NCBI GenBank assembly: GCA_964627445.1
Contig: CAZVJF010000007.1
Coordinates: 1 to 64,000, forward strand
Direction of reading: 5' to 3'
From: Luteibaculum sp964627445
GTDB lineage: Bacteria; Bacteroidota; Bacteroidia; Flavobacteriales_D; Luteibaculaceae
DNA length: 64,000 nucleotides
In this document: piece after piece, positions 1 to 6,809 of the stretch
How positions within the stretch are numbered: position 1 is the stretch's first letter
Layout: each line of letters begins with the position of its first letter
Program-made: the position numbers and the translations under genes
Notes under the pieces: model-generated
The model's database searches: none
What the model saw: only the letters and a program-made list of their open reading frames with translations
What the model was told of the DNA's origin: nothing

Positions 1-54
1 CTATGAAATGTTAAAAATGAGTTCAAAGCTTGGATTTCAGCTCAGATCATTGTT
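1..54 (-). repeat. 54-bp repeat, copy 1, downstream of the HEPN/Abi-like gene
   Basis: This copy matches positions 998-1051 at 51 of 54 bases. On the minus strand it begins 12 bp after the stop codon of the HEPN/Abi-like gene. It can fold: AATGA pairs with TCATT and an inner AGCT with a second AGCT around an 8-nt loop. The second copy sits in the same place relative to the next minus-strand gene, so the repeat acts as a shared 3' tail. Possible roles are a terminator, a recombination site or a duplicated trailer. The window edge cuts the view to the left. Confidence 0.8.
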
Positions 55-65
55 GTGTGCCGTAA

Positions 66-686
66 TTAGTTTTCGATTTTCTGGTAAACGGTGTCAAATG
101 TTGAAACCCATTCGGAAGTGTTTGGATCGAGCCATTTTGTTACTGCTTCGATTTCGTTTTTAATCTTCTTAAGCTCCGATAAATCCCAAATTACTGGCTC
201 GTAGTGATAAATTCGATTTCTAAAATTTCTAATGTGATTCAGCCTGGCTGAAACAATGTTTCTTTTACGTTTTTCTGAAGGAATGTTTTGAAATATTTGG
301 TGAAGTGGTTTCCAAAAAATCTTGGCATACTGTCGGTTAAATAAAGTGGTCCAAAACCCAAAATTCAATTCGGCCAATATTCTGCTGTTACTTGTGGTTT
401 TCTTACTTCTATTTAACCGGATTTCGATTTCTACGACAGGCTTTAATAATTCGGGAGGTAAGGCATTGGTAAGCCACATTTGGGAATTAAAATGGCGCTT
501 GAATGAATCATCTATTTTATTTCGTAGTGTAACCTCAAGGACTGATAAAGGAGCATAAAATGCTTGAGAAACTTCAATATTCTTTTGGTACAACCTCAAA
601 GCCTCAGTTTGATTTCCATTACATCGACCAAGATATGGTTGGAACCGTTCTTTAGAAATTGAAGAAATTATTGAGGTTTCTTGCAT
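66..686 (-). CDS. HEPN-domain Abi-like protein (orphan)
   Basis: The 206-residue protein looks like the Abi family of abortive-infection proteins, which belong to the HEPN group of probable RNases. Visible signs are an FWTTLF segment at 111-116, typical of Abi proteins, and the HEPN signature R-x4-H as RNRIYH at 156-161. There is no signal peptide or membrane segment, so it should be cytosolic. HEPN proteins often act as toxins with a partner antitoxin, but no small antitoxin-like gene adjoins it here. Its neighbour is a nuclease-like gene on the same strand, and both share a 3' repeat. The ATG at 684-686 is the obvious start. A role in phage defence is inferred only from family and context. 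Confidence 0.72.
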   Translation of the reverse strand: MQETSIISSISKERFQPYLGRCNGNQTEALRLYQKNIEVSQAFYAPLSVLEVTLRNKIDDSFKRHFNSQMWLTNALPPELLKPVVEIEIRLNRSKKTTSNSRILAELNFGFWTTLFNRQYAKIFWKPLHQIFQNIPSEKRKRNIVSARLNHIRNFRNRIYHYEPVIWDLSELKKIKNEIEAVTKWLDPNTSEWVSTFDTVYQKIEN

Positions 687-827
687 CTGGGCGAAATTAT
701 GAAAATGTCGTATCTTTGCAGAGCAGTCCTCAGTAACTCCTCTCTCTCTGAAATGAGATGATGAAACTGGGGTTTTTCGCTTTTATACCCCTTTATTTTT
801 CGCAGAATCGATGCATTTTCCCCGCTA

Positions 828-848
828 CGCAGGATTTGCAATCCTGCG
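828..848. repeat. REP-like palindrome
   Basis: Perfect 9-bp arms, CGCAGGATT and AATCCTGCG, flank a 3-nt centre. The palindrome lies in the gene-free stretch between the two accessory genes. Such short GC-rich palindromes in Bacteroidota are commonly scattered repeats linked to REP-associated transposases. That origin is inferred; only one copy was seen in this window. Confidence 0.55.
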
Positions 849-997
849 CTCTAGACATACCCTCAAACGCCCTGCTACTAGAAAAAGCAAAAAACTAGCC
901 CTAATTACGATCTGCAACAAGCTCCTAAAACAGGCTTTTGCTATAGCCCAACGCGGCATGATGTACGACCCGAATTACGTGCCTAGAAAAGTACTAT

Positions 998-1051
998 CTA
1001 TGAAATGTTAAAAATGATATTAAAGCTTGGATTTCAGCTCAGATCATTGTT
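998..1051 (-). repeat. 54-bp repeat, copy 2, downstream of the PLD-like gene
   Basis: This is the second copy of the repeat at 1-54, with three mismatches. On the minus strand it starts 15 bp after the stop codon of the PLD-like gene. The terminal stem is AATGAT/ATCATT, one base pair longer than in copy 1. Two of the mismatches fall in this stem, and the outer pairing is kept in both copies. Confidence 0.8.
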
Positions 1052-1061
1052 AGGGGCAGGC
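1049..1061. repeat. Inverted repeat, left arm, flanking the PLD-like gene
   Basis: The bases GTTAGGGGCAGGC are the inverse complement of positions 2750-2762, with 12 of 13 bases matching. The two arms tightly enclose the PLD-like gene at 1067-2734, five bases from its stop and 15 bases from its start. The arrangement resembles the boundaries of a gene cassette or small insertion, though no recombinase lies nearby. Confidence 0.6.
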
Positions 1062-1066
1062 TTTTT

Positions 1067-2734
1067 TTATTTTTCATACGGAAACTTTGCTTTGTCCAAA
1101 ATTTCAAATTTCCATCGATTCTTTTCATTATTCCAACCTTTACTTTGTCGCCTTAGCTGAGCATAATCGTTCCTGTACTTCTTTAATTTCTTTGGGTGCT
1201 TTATTCTAAATTCTTCAAGTTTACCTTGAGATTCAAGTTCCTGAACAATTCGCCAACTTTCTATTTTGCTCTGAATTGCTTCTGTGTGCTTTTGTTTTTC
1301 CCATTCCCAACTAACTCCATTTTTTTCTAAAAGATTTCCAAGCATTTCGATCCTGATCTCACTTATTAAGACTTTGGAATTATCTCTGTCTTGCCGAAGT
1401 TTAAGCGTCATTTGATCATTTAGCCATTTTCCCACCTTTGTGTCTTGTAATGGAACAGTTTTGTAATTAGATTTCTTACTGTAATAATTTTCCAATTCAA
1501 CCAAATGGTCAGTCCACTGGTCATCTCTTGACCTTACCAATCCCGAAGATTCCCAAGCGAAATTGATTGAGTTCATTTTATCTTCTTCATACTGTGTCCA
1601 ATCAGCACCATAGTTTTTATTTCCTTTTCTTCTTTGTTTTTGCCATGCACACCATAAACCGATTTCATAGAATGGATTTGATTTGTCTTTGAATTGAGGA
1701 ACGTATGTTTCGTTGCTTTTTGGGTCTACCTTCTTCTTATAATCGACTACCTTTTGAAAGTCTTTATTCCACTTGATTAACCTTTTTCTTTCTCTACCAA
1801 CACCGCCAAAAGGAAATTCTACATCCAAAAGCTGGCTTAGTATTTCAGTCGGTAGGGAATTGTCATTGTAGCCATATAAAGCATGCATTTTTTGATACCA
1901 TCTGAATAATTCTCTGTCTTCCGTGTGTTTACTTACAATGCCCGATGGTCTTTCCTTTTCCTTGTATTCAATGTATCTTTTGAGTAAAGTATCAAATCTT
2001 TCGTAATCTCCTGTTGTAAACGAATGTTTGTAATTCCTTGTATTTGTGTGAAGCTGTTCTTCGCCTGATTCAATATCATAATCGGTTACAGTGAATTCGT
2101 CTTGCGATTCTTTGTTTTCACCGTCAGCAGTTACAGGTTCTTTTGGACTATTAGAATGCTCAAACTGATTGAAGAGTAAATTCTTCGATATTAACTCTTC
2201 TAAATAATCCGTGGTCAAAGACTTTAGACAGTCACTTTTAAGGTTCAGAATATCAAAATAATACTCTTTTAAATTTCGAAGAAAGTTTTGTCCTTGTTTG
2301 TCAGTCTTTGTACGAAAATCTATTTGTACAGACGCTTCAAGGTTCATTTTAAGCCCTGAGCTTGTAAGGTTTGAAGAACCAATAATTACACGAGTATATA
2401 CATCTCCTTCAAAAATAAAAAGCTTCGGGTGATAGGTTACCGAGTTTCTTCTGTCATGATAAATGTAGGATTCAATATTTTGCTGGATTAACTCTTCTAA
2501 AGCTTCCTTAGAAGTTCCGCGATTATCAACTCCAATGAAGAATCTTAACTGGTCATATCTGTTTTTTGCTTCATTTACATAGCCTTTTAACATGCTAACA
2601 CCTGATATCGATGCAAAAGCCACAAGTCCATTAAATTTTGTGTATTTAGGACTTTGGAAAGACTTTACAAGTTGTTTACCAACGTTGGGTTGGTCTCCAA
2701 TATCTAGTCCGTGTCCTAAAAATGTTGCTTTCAC
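1067..2734 (-). CDS. PLD-fold nuclease-like protein with helicase-associated repeats
   Basis: The 555-residue protein starts with a phospholipase-D-type domain. The half-motif H102-P-K104 is followed by GSSNLT at 119-124, as in PLD-fold nucleases of the NgoFVII/BfiI type and in PLD domains of restriction-linked helicases. After an acidic linker at about 195-230 come at least three, probably four, helicase-associated (HA) repeats, near 245-310, 322-395, 407-479 and 493-550, each with spaced Trp and a G-x-W-x2-Q-like core. No helicase motor motifs are present, which is odd because HA repeats normally trail a helicase. Role inferred: DNA binding by the repeats and cleavage by the PLD domain, perhaps in defence. 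It sits between inverted repeats. Confidence 0.65.
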   Translation of the reverse strand: MKATFLGHGLDIGDQPNVGKQLVKSFQSPKYTKFNGLVAFASISGVSMLKGYVNEAKNRYDQLRFFIGVDNRGTSKEALEELIQQNIESYIYHDRRNSVTYHPKLFIFEGDVYTRVIIGSSNLTSSGLKMNLEASVQIDFRTKTDKQGQNFLRNLKEYYFDILNLKSDCLKSLTTDYLEELISKNLLFNQFEHSNSPKEPVTADGENKESQDEFTVTDYDIESGEEQLHTNTRNYKHSFTTGDYERFDTLLKRYIEYKEKERPSGIVSKHTEDRELFRWYQKMHALYGYNDNSLPTEILSQLLDVEFPFGGVGRERKRLIKWNKDFQKVVDYKKKVDPKSNETYVPQFKDKSNPFYEIGLWCAWQKQRRKGNKNYGADWTQYEEDKMNSINFAWESSGLVRSRDDQWTDHLVELENYYSKKSNYKTVPLQDTKVGKWLNDQMTLKLRQDRDNSKVLISEIRIEMLGNLLEKNGVSWEWEKQKHTEAIQSKIESWRIVQELESQGKLEEFRIKHPKKLKKYRNDYAQLRRQSKGWNNEKNRWKFEILDKAKFPYEK

Positions 2735-2749
2735 TTTGTGGTTTTTTTA

Positions 2750-2762
2750 GCTTGCCCCTAAC
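2750..2762. repeat. Inverted repeat, right arm, flanking the PLD-like gene
   Basis: The bases GCTTGCCCCTAAC mirror 1049-1061 at 12 of 13 positions. They lie directly upstream of the PLD-like gene. Beyond this arm, at 2763-2950, there is no credible gene; a 70-codon frame there carries no recognisable features. Confidence 0.6.
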
Positions 2763-2945
2763 GTTTGTGTATAGGGACAGTGCGTGATACACGCTTTTGT
2801 ATTTACCGCTCTCAATGTACAGAAAAAGCCAACAGCATCAAGCGTTGTAGCAATTCCTAGAATCCAGGCGAACCTAAAGTTTTTTGCAAGAGATTTTGGG
2901 TAATGCCGCATCGGATGGGGCATCATCCAACCCAACAGAAGGCAC

Positions 2946-2979
2946 AAAAAAAGCCCCAATTTCTAGTTGAAACTGGGGC
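2946..2979 (-). terminator. Terminator of the TonB-HmuY-DUF6607 operon
   Basis: On the minus strand a stem GCCCCA/TGGGGC, extended by three further pairs after a mismatch, is followed by a run of six T. It lies about 40 bp after the last stop codon of the haem/iron operon. Confidence 0.75.
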
Positions 2980-3016
2980 CTGGTTTAGGGTATTTTGAAG
3001 TGTCTACCTAGCGCGC

Positions 3017-3952
3017 TTAGAGCTTACCGAGTTCTTCGGTTTTGGTAACCAAGTGGTCTTTTATGGTTTTACCAATTTCGCGCTGTATCTTTTTATCCGA
3101 CCATTCGGTGCTCTCTTTGGCCATCTGGAACATGGTCATATAAATCACTCCGTTTTCGTTTTTCCAGTCCAGGTGAAAGGTGTCGTGCTCGGCCATTACT
3201 TCCTTCCAGGCATCGCGTACGTGGGCCCAAAAACGTTGGTGCTTTTTCCAGTAGTCCATGGAGGGCTGGCAGTGGCTGTCGTCTACTTGGGTGTAGGTAT
3301 TCCAGCCTTTTTCCAAAGCAATGGTTTTCTCGGTGCCGTCTTCGTTTTTTAGCACTTTGCGGTTGTCCTGGTCGTGCACCCAGCCGTAGTCGGTAATTTC
3401 GTGGCGGTTGTTGCGCACCATAACGTTGTAGTCGCGGTCGCGCTTCAATTTCAACTCTCTGCGGGGCAGGGGAGCCGGGGCTTCCGCTTCCCAGTACGAC
3501 TTTCCATCTACGTGCACCCAGGTTCCGGTGCCTTCGTAGCGCGGGCTGTCATCCACCTAGGTAACCAACTGCGTCCATTTGCCTTGGGTGTTGTTTACGG
3601 GGGTGCGGGTCCATGTGTAGTCGGTTTGGTAATCGTGAATTTCGCTATCCTCATACACCCAGTCTTGGCGCCAGTGTTTTACCACGGTGGTATCGTCTAC
3701 GGTAAGCAGGTGTTGTAGCGATACAAAATTGTCTTCTACGGTAATGGGTACCACCCACTCGTAAGACCACAAGTACTCGCGCTCGGGGTAGTGGTATCCG
3801 GTGTCTGGAGAAAAGATCTCGGCATAGCGGAACTCTACTTTGTAGCAGCCTTTCATCGCTAAGATCGCTTCGCGGTCTTGGGTTACCTTATCTTGGGCTT
3901 GCAGGCTTCCTATTCCTAGGCCCATTAGTGCAATGGCAATAAATTTTTTCAT
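3017..3952 (-). pseudogene. DUF6607-like exported protein interrupted by an in-frame TAG
   Basis: Two frames abut exactly and in phase: 131 codons with a signal peptide ending at about residue 19 (LQA-Q), then TAG at 3557-3559, then 179 codons opening with GTG-GAT. Read through, they give one protein of about 310 residues resembling the Bacteroidota DUF6607 family, with conserved-looking blocks KGCYKVEFRYAE, KHWRQDWVYE, VDDSPRYEGTGTWVH and RNRHEITDYGWVH. The TAG falls between WTQLVT and VDDSPRY, where Gln is plausible, so a CAG-to-TAG change would explain it. The second half has no signal peptide and probably no function alone. It is the last gene of the TonB-HmuY operon. Alternatives are a sequencing error or stop-codon suppression. 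Other genes here end in TAG normally. Confidence 0.78.
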
Positions 3953-3967
3953 GGGATTGGGTTGGAT

Positions 3968-4561
3968 TTACAGTGAAACAATTTGATATCTAAAGGTGTA
4001 GTAACGCGCTTTGTCATTTTGCGTAGGGGTTGTTGGCATCCCTTTATAGTAGGATAGAATTTCCATTTTTACCCACGTTCCTTCGTCTAGTTTTAGCGTT
4101 ATTATTTTTCCAGAGGTGGGGTTAATAACCCGGTTATCGCTATCATAGGTGTACCAGCTTCTGCGGTCGCCAATACCCAATGCAAAGCTGGTGTCTGTAT
4201 CTACCTGGTAGCCGCTTTCGGGAAAGGTGGTTAAGTCTTGGTACAGCCCTTCCACGATTTGTCCCTGCACATTTCCAGGTCCGCTTACACCGCTGTTTAA
4301 GCGAATGGTGGTCATCTGAAAAGCAATGTCCCACTTATCGGTTGCCGAGTCGGCACGGTCCACAATGCCTTCCTCAAAACTAAAGAAGGTGTGTTTGCCG
4401 CTAGGCGGTTGTTGGGGTTGACCCGTATCGGCTGGAAGGTCGAATATGGTAATATCTTCACCCGACTGGGGTAGCGGTATGCTTTCTTCCTCGGGTTTGC
4501 AGGAAATGGCGCATAGTAGCACAGCAATAAATCCTAAAAATAGAAGACGTGGATTAGTCAT
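3968..4561 (-). CDS. HmuY-family haem-binding lipoprotein
   Basis: A 197-residue lipoprotein with lipobox ending at C21, followed by an acidic and proline-rich linker. The body shows features of the HmuY family: FSFEEGIVD, a WDIAFQMTTIRLNSG block, a glycine-rich GVSGPGNVQGQ, and INPTSGKIITLKL. HmuY of Porphyromonas takes haem from host proteins and passes it to the TonB receptor HmuR. The start codon overlaps the end of the upstream TonB receptor by 8 bp, so the two are translationally linked and probably act together at the outer membrane. Haem as ligand is inferred; family members can bind other tetrapyrroles. Confidence 0.82.
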   Translation of the reverse strand: MTNPRLLFLGFIAVLLCAISCKPEEESIPLPQSGEDITIFDLPADTGQPQQPPSGKHTFFSFEEGIVDRADSATDKWDIAFQMTTIRLNSGVSGPGNVQGQIVEGLYQDLTTFPESGYQVDTDTSFALGIGDRRSWYTYDSDNRVINPTSGKIITLKLDEGTWVKMEILSYYKGMPTTPTQNDKARYYTFRYQIVSL

Positions 4562-6638
4562 TGGATGTAAGTGTATAATTAAGCGTTAATAAGAAACTGG
4601 TTCCCGGGTTGTTGGGTAAAAATTCAACCGATTGGTTGTTCAATATATTTTGCACCGAAAGCACGGCTTGAAAGCGATCTTTCCCCCACTGCATGGAGGC
4701 ATTGATAAAATGGAAATCGGGAAAATGGGTATCGTAAGCATCGGCAACACCGTTTCCATTGACATCGGCAAAGGGGTAGCTAGAGCGCCAGTTCCAGCGA
4801 ATAAACACCGCACCGTTGAGTTCAGGGAAATTGCGGGTTACCTTGGCATTAAAAGCAAAGCGCGAACGGCCAAATAGCCCCACATAGTCTTCTACTTGGA
4901 GCACGCGCGTGTTTAGGTTTTCATCGCGGTAGAAAAACTCCCCATTGCGCACCCCTTTTTTCGCTTCGGTATCAATGGCTTCCAGGTATTGTCCACCCAC
5001 CATAAATTCCCAGGGTCCGCGCGGACGATAGTTGTACTTAGCCTCTAAACCCCGTGTAACCACATTTTCTTGGTTGATGTAAGAAAAAACAAAACGCCCA
5101 TTAGACTTCACGGCAACTGGGATATCGTTAATCAAATTTTGAATGTTGTTGTAAAAGACATTCACATCCACACTGTGGCTTCTATTAGGCGCGTAGGTCA
5201 TTCCCACATTCACAGAGCGGGAGCGCTCCGGATTGAGTTCCGCAATTTGGTTTGCCGCAGGCAAGCGTCTGGTAACCACTCCGTTTTGCTCTAGTTGCTG
5301 CAATTCTGCGTTCACCGCTTCGGTTCCCAAAACGGTATAACCGCGTGCTATGTTGGTGAAGTTTAGATACAGTTGCCTAAAGTCGGGTGTTTTAAAGCCG
5401 TAGCCTACAGAGGCTTTGTACCGTATGTTGTTGCGCTTGTAGTTTACGCTGGCTTTAGGGCTTATTTGGCTGCCAAACCAGTTGCCGTTATCGGCCCGTA
5501 CCCCGGTAATAATTTCTAGATCGTCTACCGGTCTGTATTGCCACTGGGTAAAGGCATATTGGGTATACATGGGGCGCAGTTGCTGGTATCGCGAGGATGA
5601 CACATCCTCAAAGCGCGCACCCACTCCAAACAAAAAGCTACTGGAAGCACTTTTTGGGTAGTTTACTACAAACTCGGGGTTTAGTAGGCGCTGGTTAAAG
5701 TTGGTGAAGCCCAGTTCGAGTTCGCCTTGGTTTGCTGCTGCAGCACCTTCAGATTGGTGCGAGCTACCATACACTTTAAACTCGGTTTTCACTCCTTTAT
5801 TCCAAGTGCGTGTGGTGGTAACCGTAGCAGAAATATCTTCCGTAACGCCTCTGCTAAAAAAGGGATCATCACCTATGGCTTCGTACAGATCTCCGGGCAA
5901 AAAGTCGCGGTAGTAGCGTACGCTCGTTTTTACATCATAATCACCAAAAACCATGTAGGTTTTCCCTTGGAGATTTATTTTTTCGGAGCGGCCCAAATTC
6001 ACGCCCACCAGGTCTGGGTTTAAGTCGAAGCCACGCATGTTTTGGTAGGTTGCAAAAGCACTCCAACCTACGCCTCCGTTTTTTCCGCTAACAGTGGTTC
6101 CTATTTCCGTTTCGGTAGGATTTCCTATAGCGCCAAACACCCGGGCATCCAACTCCTCTTTGGGCGATTTGGTGATGATATTAATAACGCCCGCCATAGC
6201 TTCGCTGCCGTATAGGCAAGATCCGCTTCCTTTTATAATTTCTATGCGCGCTACGTTGCGCAAATTAATCCGTCTCAAATCGATAACCCCAGCGGCACGG
6301 CCTATCATGGGATCGCCATCAATGAGCAGCATGGTGTATTCGGGATCAAACCCCTGTATTTGTATGCCCGAGCCGTGGTCCTGGCTTATCACCATACCGG
6401 TTTGTTCTGCCAGGAGCTCATTCAGATCGGTGTAGCCACTCAGTTGTATTTCCTTACCGTAGAGTAATATGCTAGGCAGGGCTATTTCCTCGGCTTTTTT
6501 CTCCGTGCGTGTGGCCGAAATCACCACTTCATCCATGCGCTCCAATAAAAGGCTGTCGGTTGCGCTGATTTGCCCAAAACTTGTGGATAGGAAAACCAAG
6601 AATGCGGGGATAAGAAGTAGTGTATTTAGCGACCTCAC
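4554..6638 (-). CDS. TonB-dependent outer-membrane receptor (HmuR-like)
   Basis: The 694-residue protein has a signal peptide of about 22 residues (STSFG-Q), a TonB-box-like MDEVVISATR segment, a plug domain to about 160 ending in YGSEAMAGVINIITK, and a long barrel with the usual 'NPERSRSVNVG' and C-terminal aromatic strand (LLTLNYTL). It imports a large ligand across the outer membrane with energy from TonB. The overlapping HmuY gene downstream suggests haem. It lacks the N-terminal carboxypeptidase-like domain of SusC-type receptors, so it is not a polysaccharide system. The intergenic palindromes at 6694-6751 probably control it. Confidence 0.88.
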   Translation of the reverse strand: MRSLNTLLLIPAFLVFLSTSFGQISATDSLLLERMDEVVISATRTEKKAEEIALPSILLYGKEIQLSGYTDLNELLAEQTGMVISQDHGSGIQIQGFDPEYTMLLIDGDPMIGRAAGVIDLRRINLRNVARIEIIKGSGSCLYGSEAMAGVINIITKSPKEELDARVFGAIGNPTETEIGTTVSGKNGGVGWSAFATYQNMRGFDLNPDLVGVNLGRSEKINLQGKTYMVFGDYDVKTSVRYYRDFLPGDLYEAIGDDPFFSRGVTEDISATVTTTRTWNKGVKTEFKVYGSSHQSEGAAAANQGELELGFTNFNQRLLNPEFVVNYPKSASSSFLFGVGARFEDVSSSRYQQLRPMYTQYAFTQWQYRPVDDLEIITGVRADNGNWFGSQISPKASVNYKRNNIRYKASVGYGFKTPDFRQLYLNFTNIARGYTVLGTEAVNAELQQLEQNGVVTRRLPAANQIAELNPERSRSVNVGMTYAPNRSHSVDVNVFYNNIQNLINDIPVAVKSNGRFVFSYINQENVVTRGLEAKYNYRPRGPWEFMVGGQYLEAIDTEAKKGVRNGEFFYRDENLNTRVLQVEDYVGLFGRSRFAFNAKVTRNFPELNGAVFIRWNWRSSYPFADVNGNGVADAYDTHFPDFHFINASMQWGKDRFQAVLSVQNILNNQSVEFLPNNPGTSFLLTLNYTLTSND

Positions 6639-6693
6639 TATTTTTAATTGATCTTAATTAGGTGCAAAATACCGTCACAAATCCAAAATACAC

Positions 6694-6713
6694 AATACCT
6701 ACAATTAGGTATT
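6694..6713. promoter_or_regulatory. Palindromic operator candidate 1
   Basis: AATACCTACAATTAGGTATT has perfect 8-bp arms around CAAT. It lies between the divergent TonB receptor and HmuY/SprB genes, 56 bp upstream of the receptor start. It matches the second palindrome at 6734-6751 in 17 of 18 core bases, with centres 39 bp apart. A metal- or haem-responsive dimeric repressor is the likely ligand, by context. Confidence 0.72.
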
Positions 6714-6733
6714 TTTTTCTTATAGTGCCCAAT

Positions 6734-6751
6734 ATACCTACAAATAGGTAT
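6734..6751. promoter_or_regulatory. Palindromic operator candidate 2
   Basis: ATACCTACAAATAGGTAT has perfect 7-bp arms around CAAA. Its last base overlaps the TTG of the plus-strand promoter, so a protein bound here would block that promoter. Confidence 0.72.
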
Positions 6752-6781
6752 TGCAGGTCATGCGTTTCGGGCTTACTTTTG
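6751..6781 (+). promoter_or_regulatory. Bacteroidota-type promoter of the HmuY/SprB gene
   Basis: TTG at 6751-6753 and TACTTTTG at 6774-6781, with 20 bp between them, match the -33/-7 signature of the Bacteroidota housekeeping sigma factor. The start codon follows 28 bp later. Confidence 0.75.
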
Positions 6782-6809
6782 TCGCCATTATCTTTAACTG
6801 GTCTAAATA

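Larger units (their letters stand above)
687..1066. other. 380-bp intergenic stretch with REP-like palindrome and repeat
   Basis: No convincing gene is present. A TATCTTTG box at 711-718 matches the Bacteroidota -7 consensus on the plus strand, but only short frames follow it. The stretch holds a perfect 9-bp inverted repeat at 828-848 and the second copy of the 54-bp repeat at 998-1051. The frame at 811-1011 has no recognisable protein features and runs through both repeats, so it is not annotated as a gene. Confidence 0.6.

Noticed and set aside
811..1011. 66-codon open frame
   Set aside because: It runs through the REP-like palindrome and into the 54-bp repeat and has no recognisable protein features.
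1..2762. Classical integron
   Set aside because: No integrase gene is present and the core-like bases GTTAGGG do not meet the GTTRRRY consensus fully, so only a cassette-like arrangement is claimed.
2747..2959. 70-codon open frame on the minus strand
   Set aside because: It spans the inverted repeat and the operon terminator; the hydrophobic start is not a convincing membrane protein.
3557..3559. TAG recoded as an amino acid throughout the genome
   Set aside because: Several genes here end in TAG at the expected length, for example at 44273 and 17588, so TAG is an ordinary stop.
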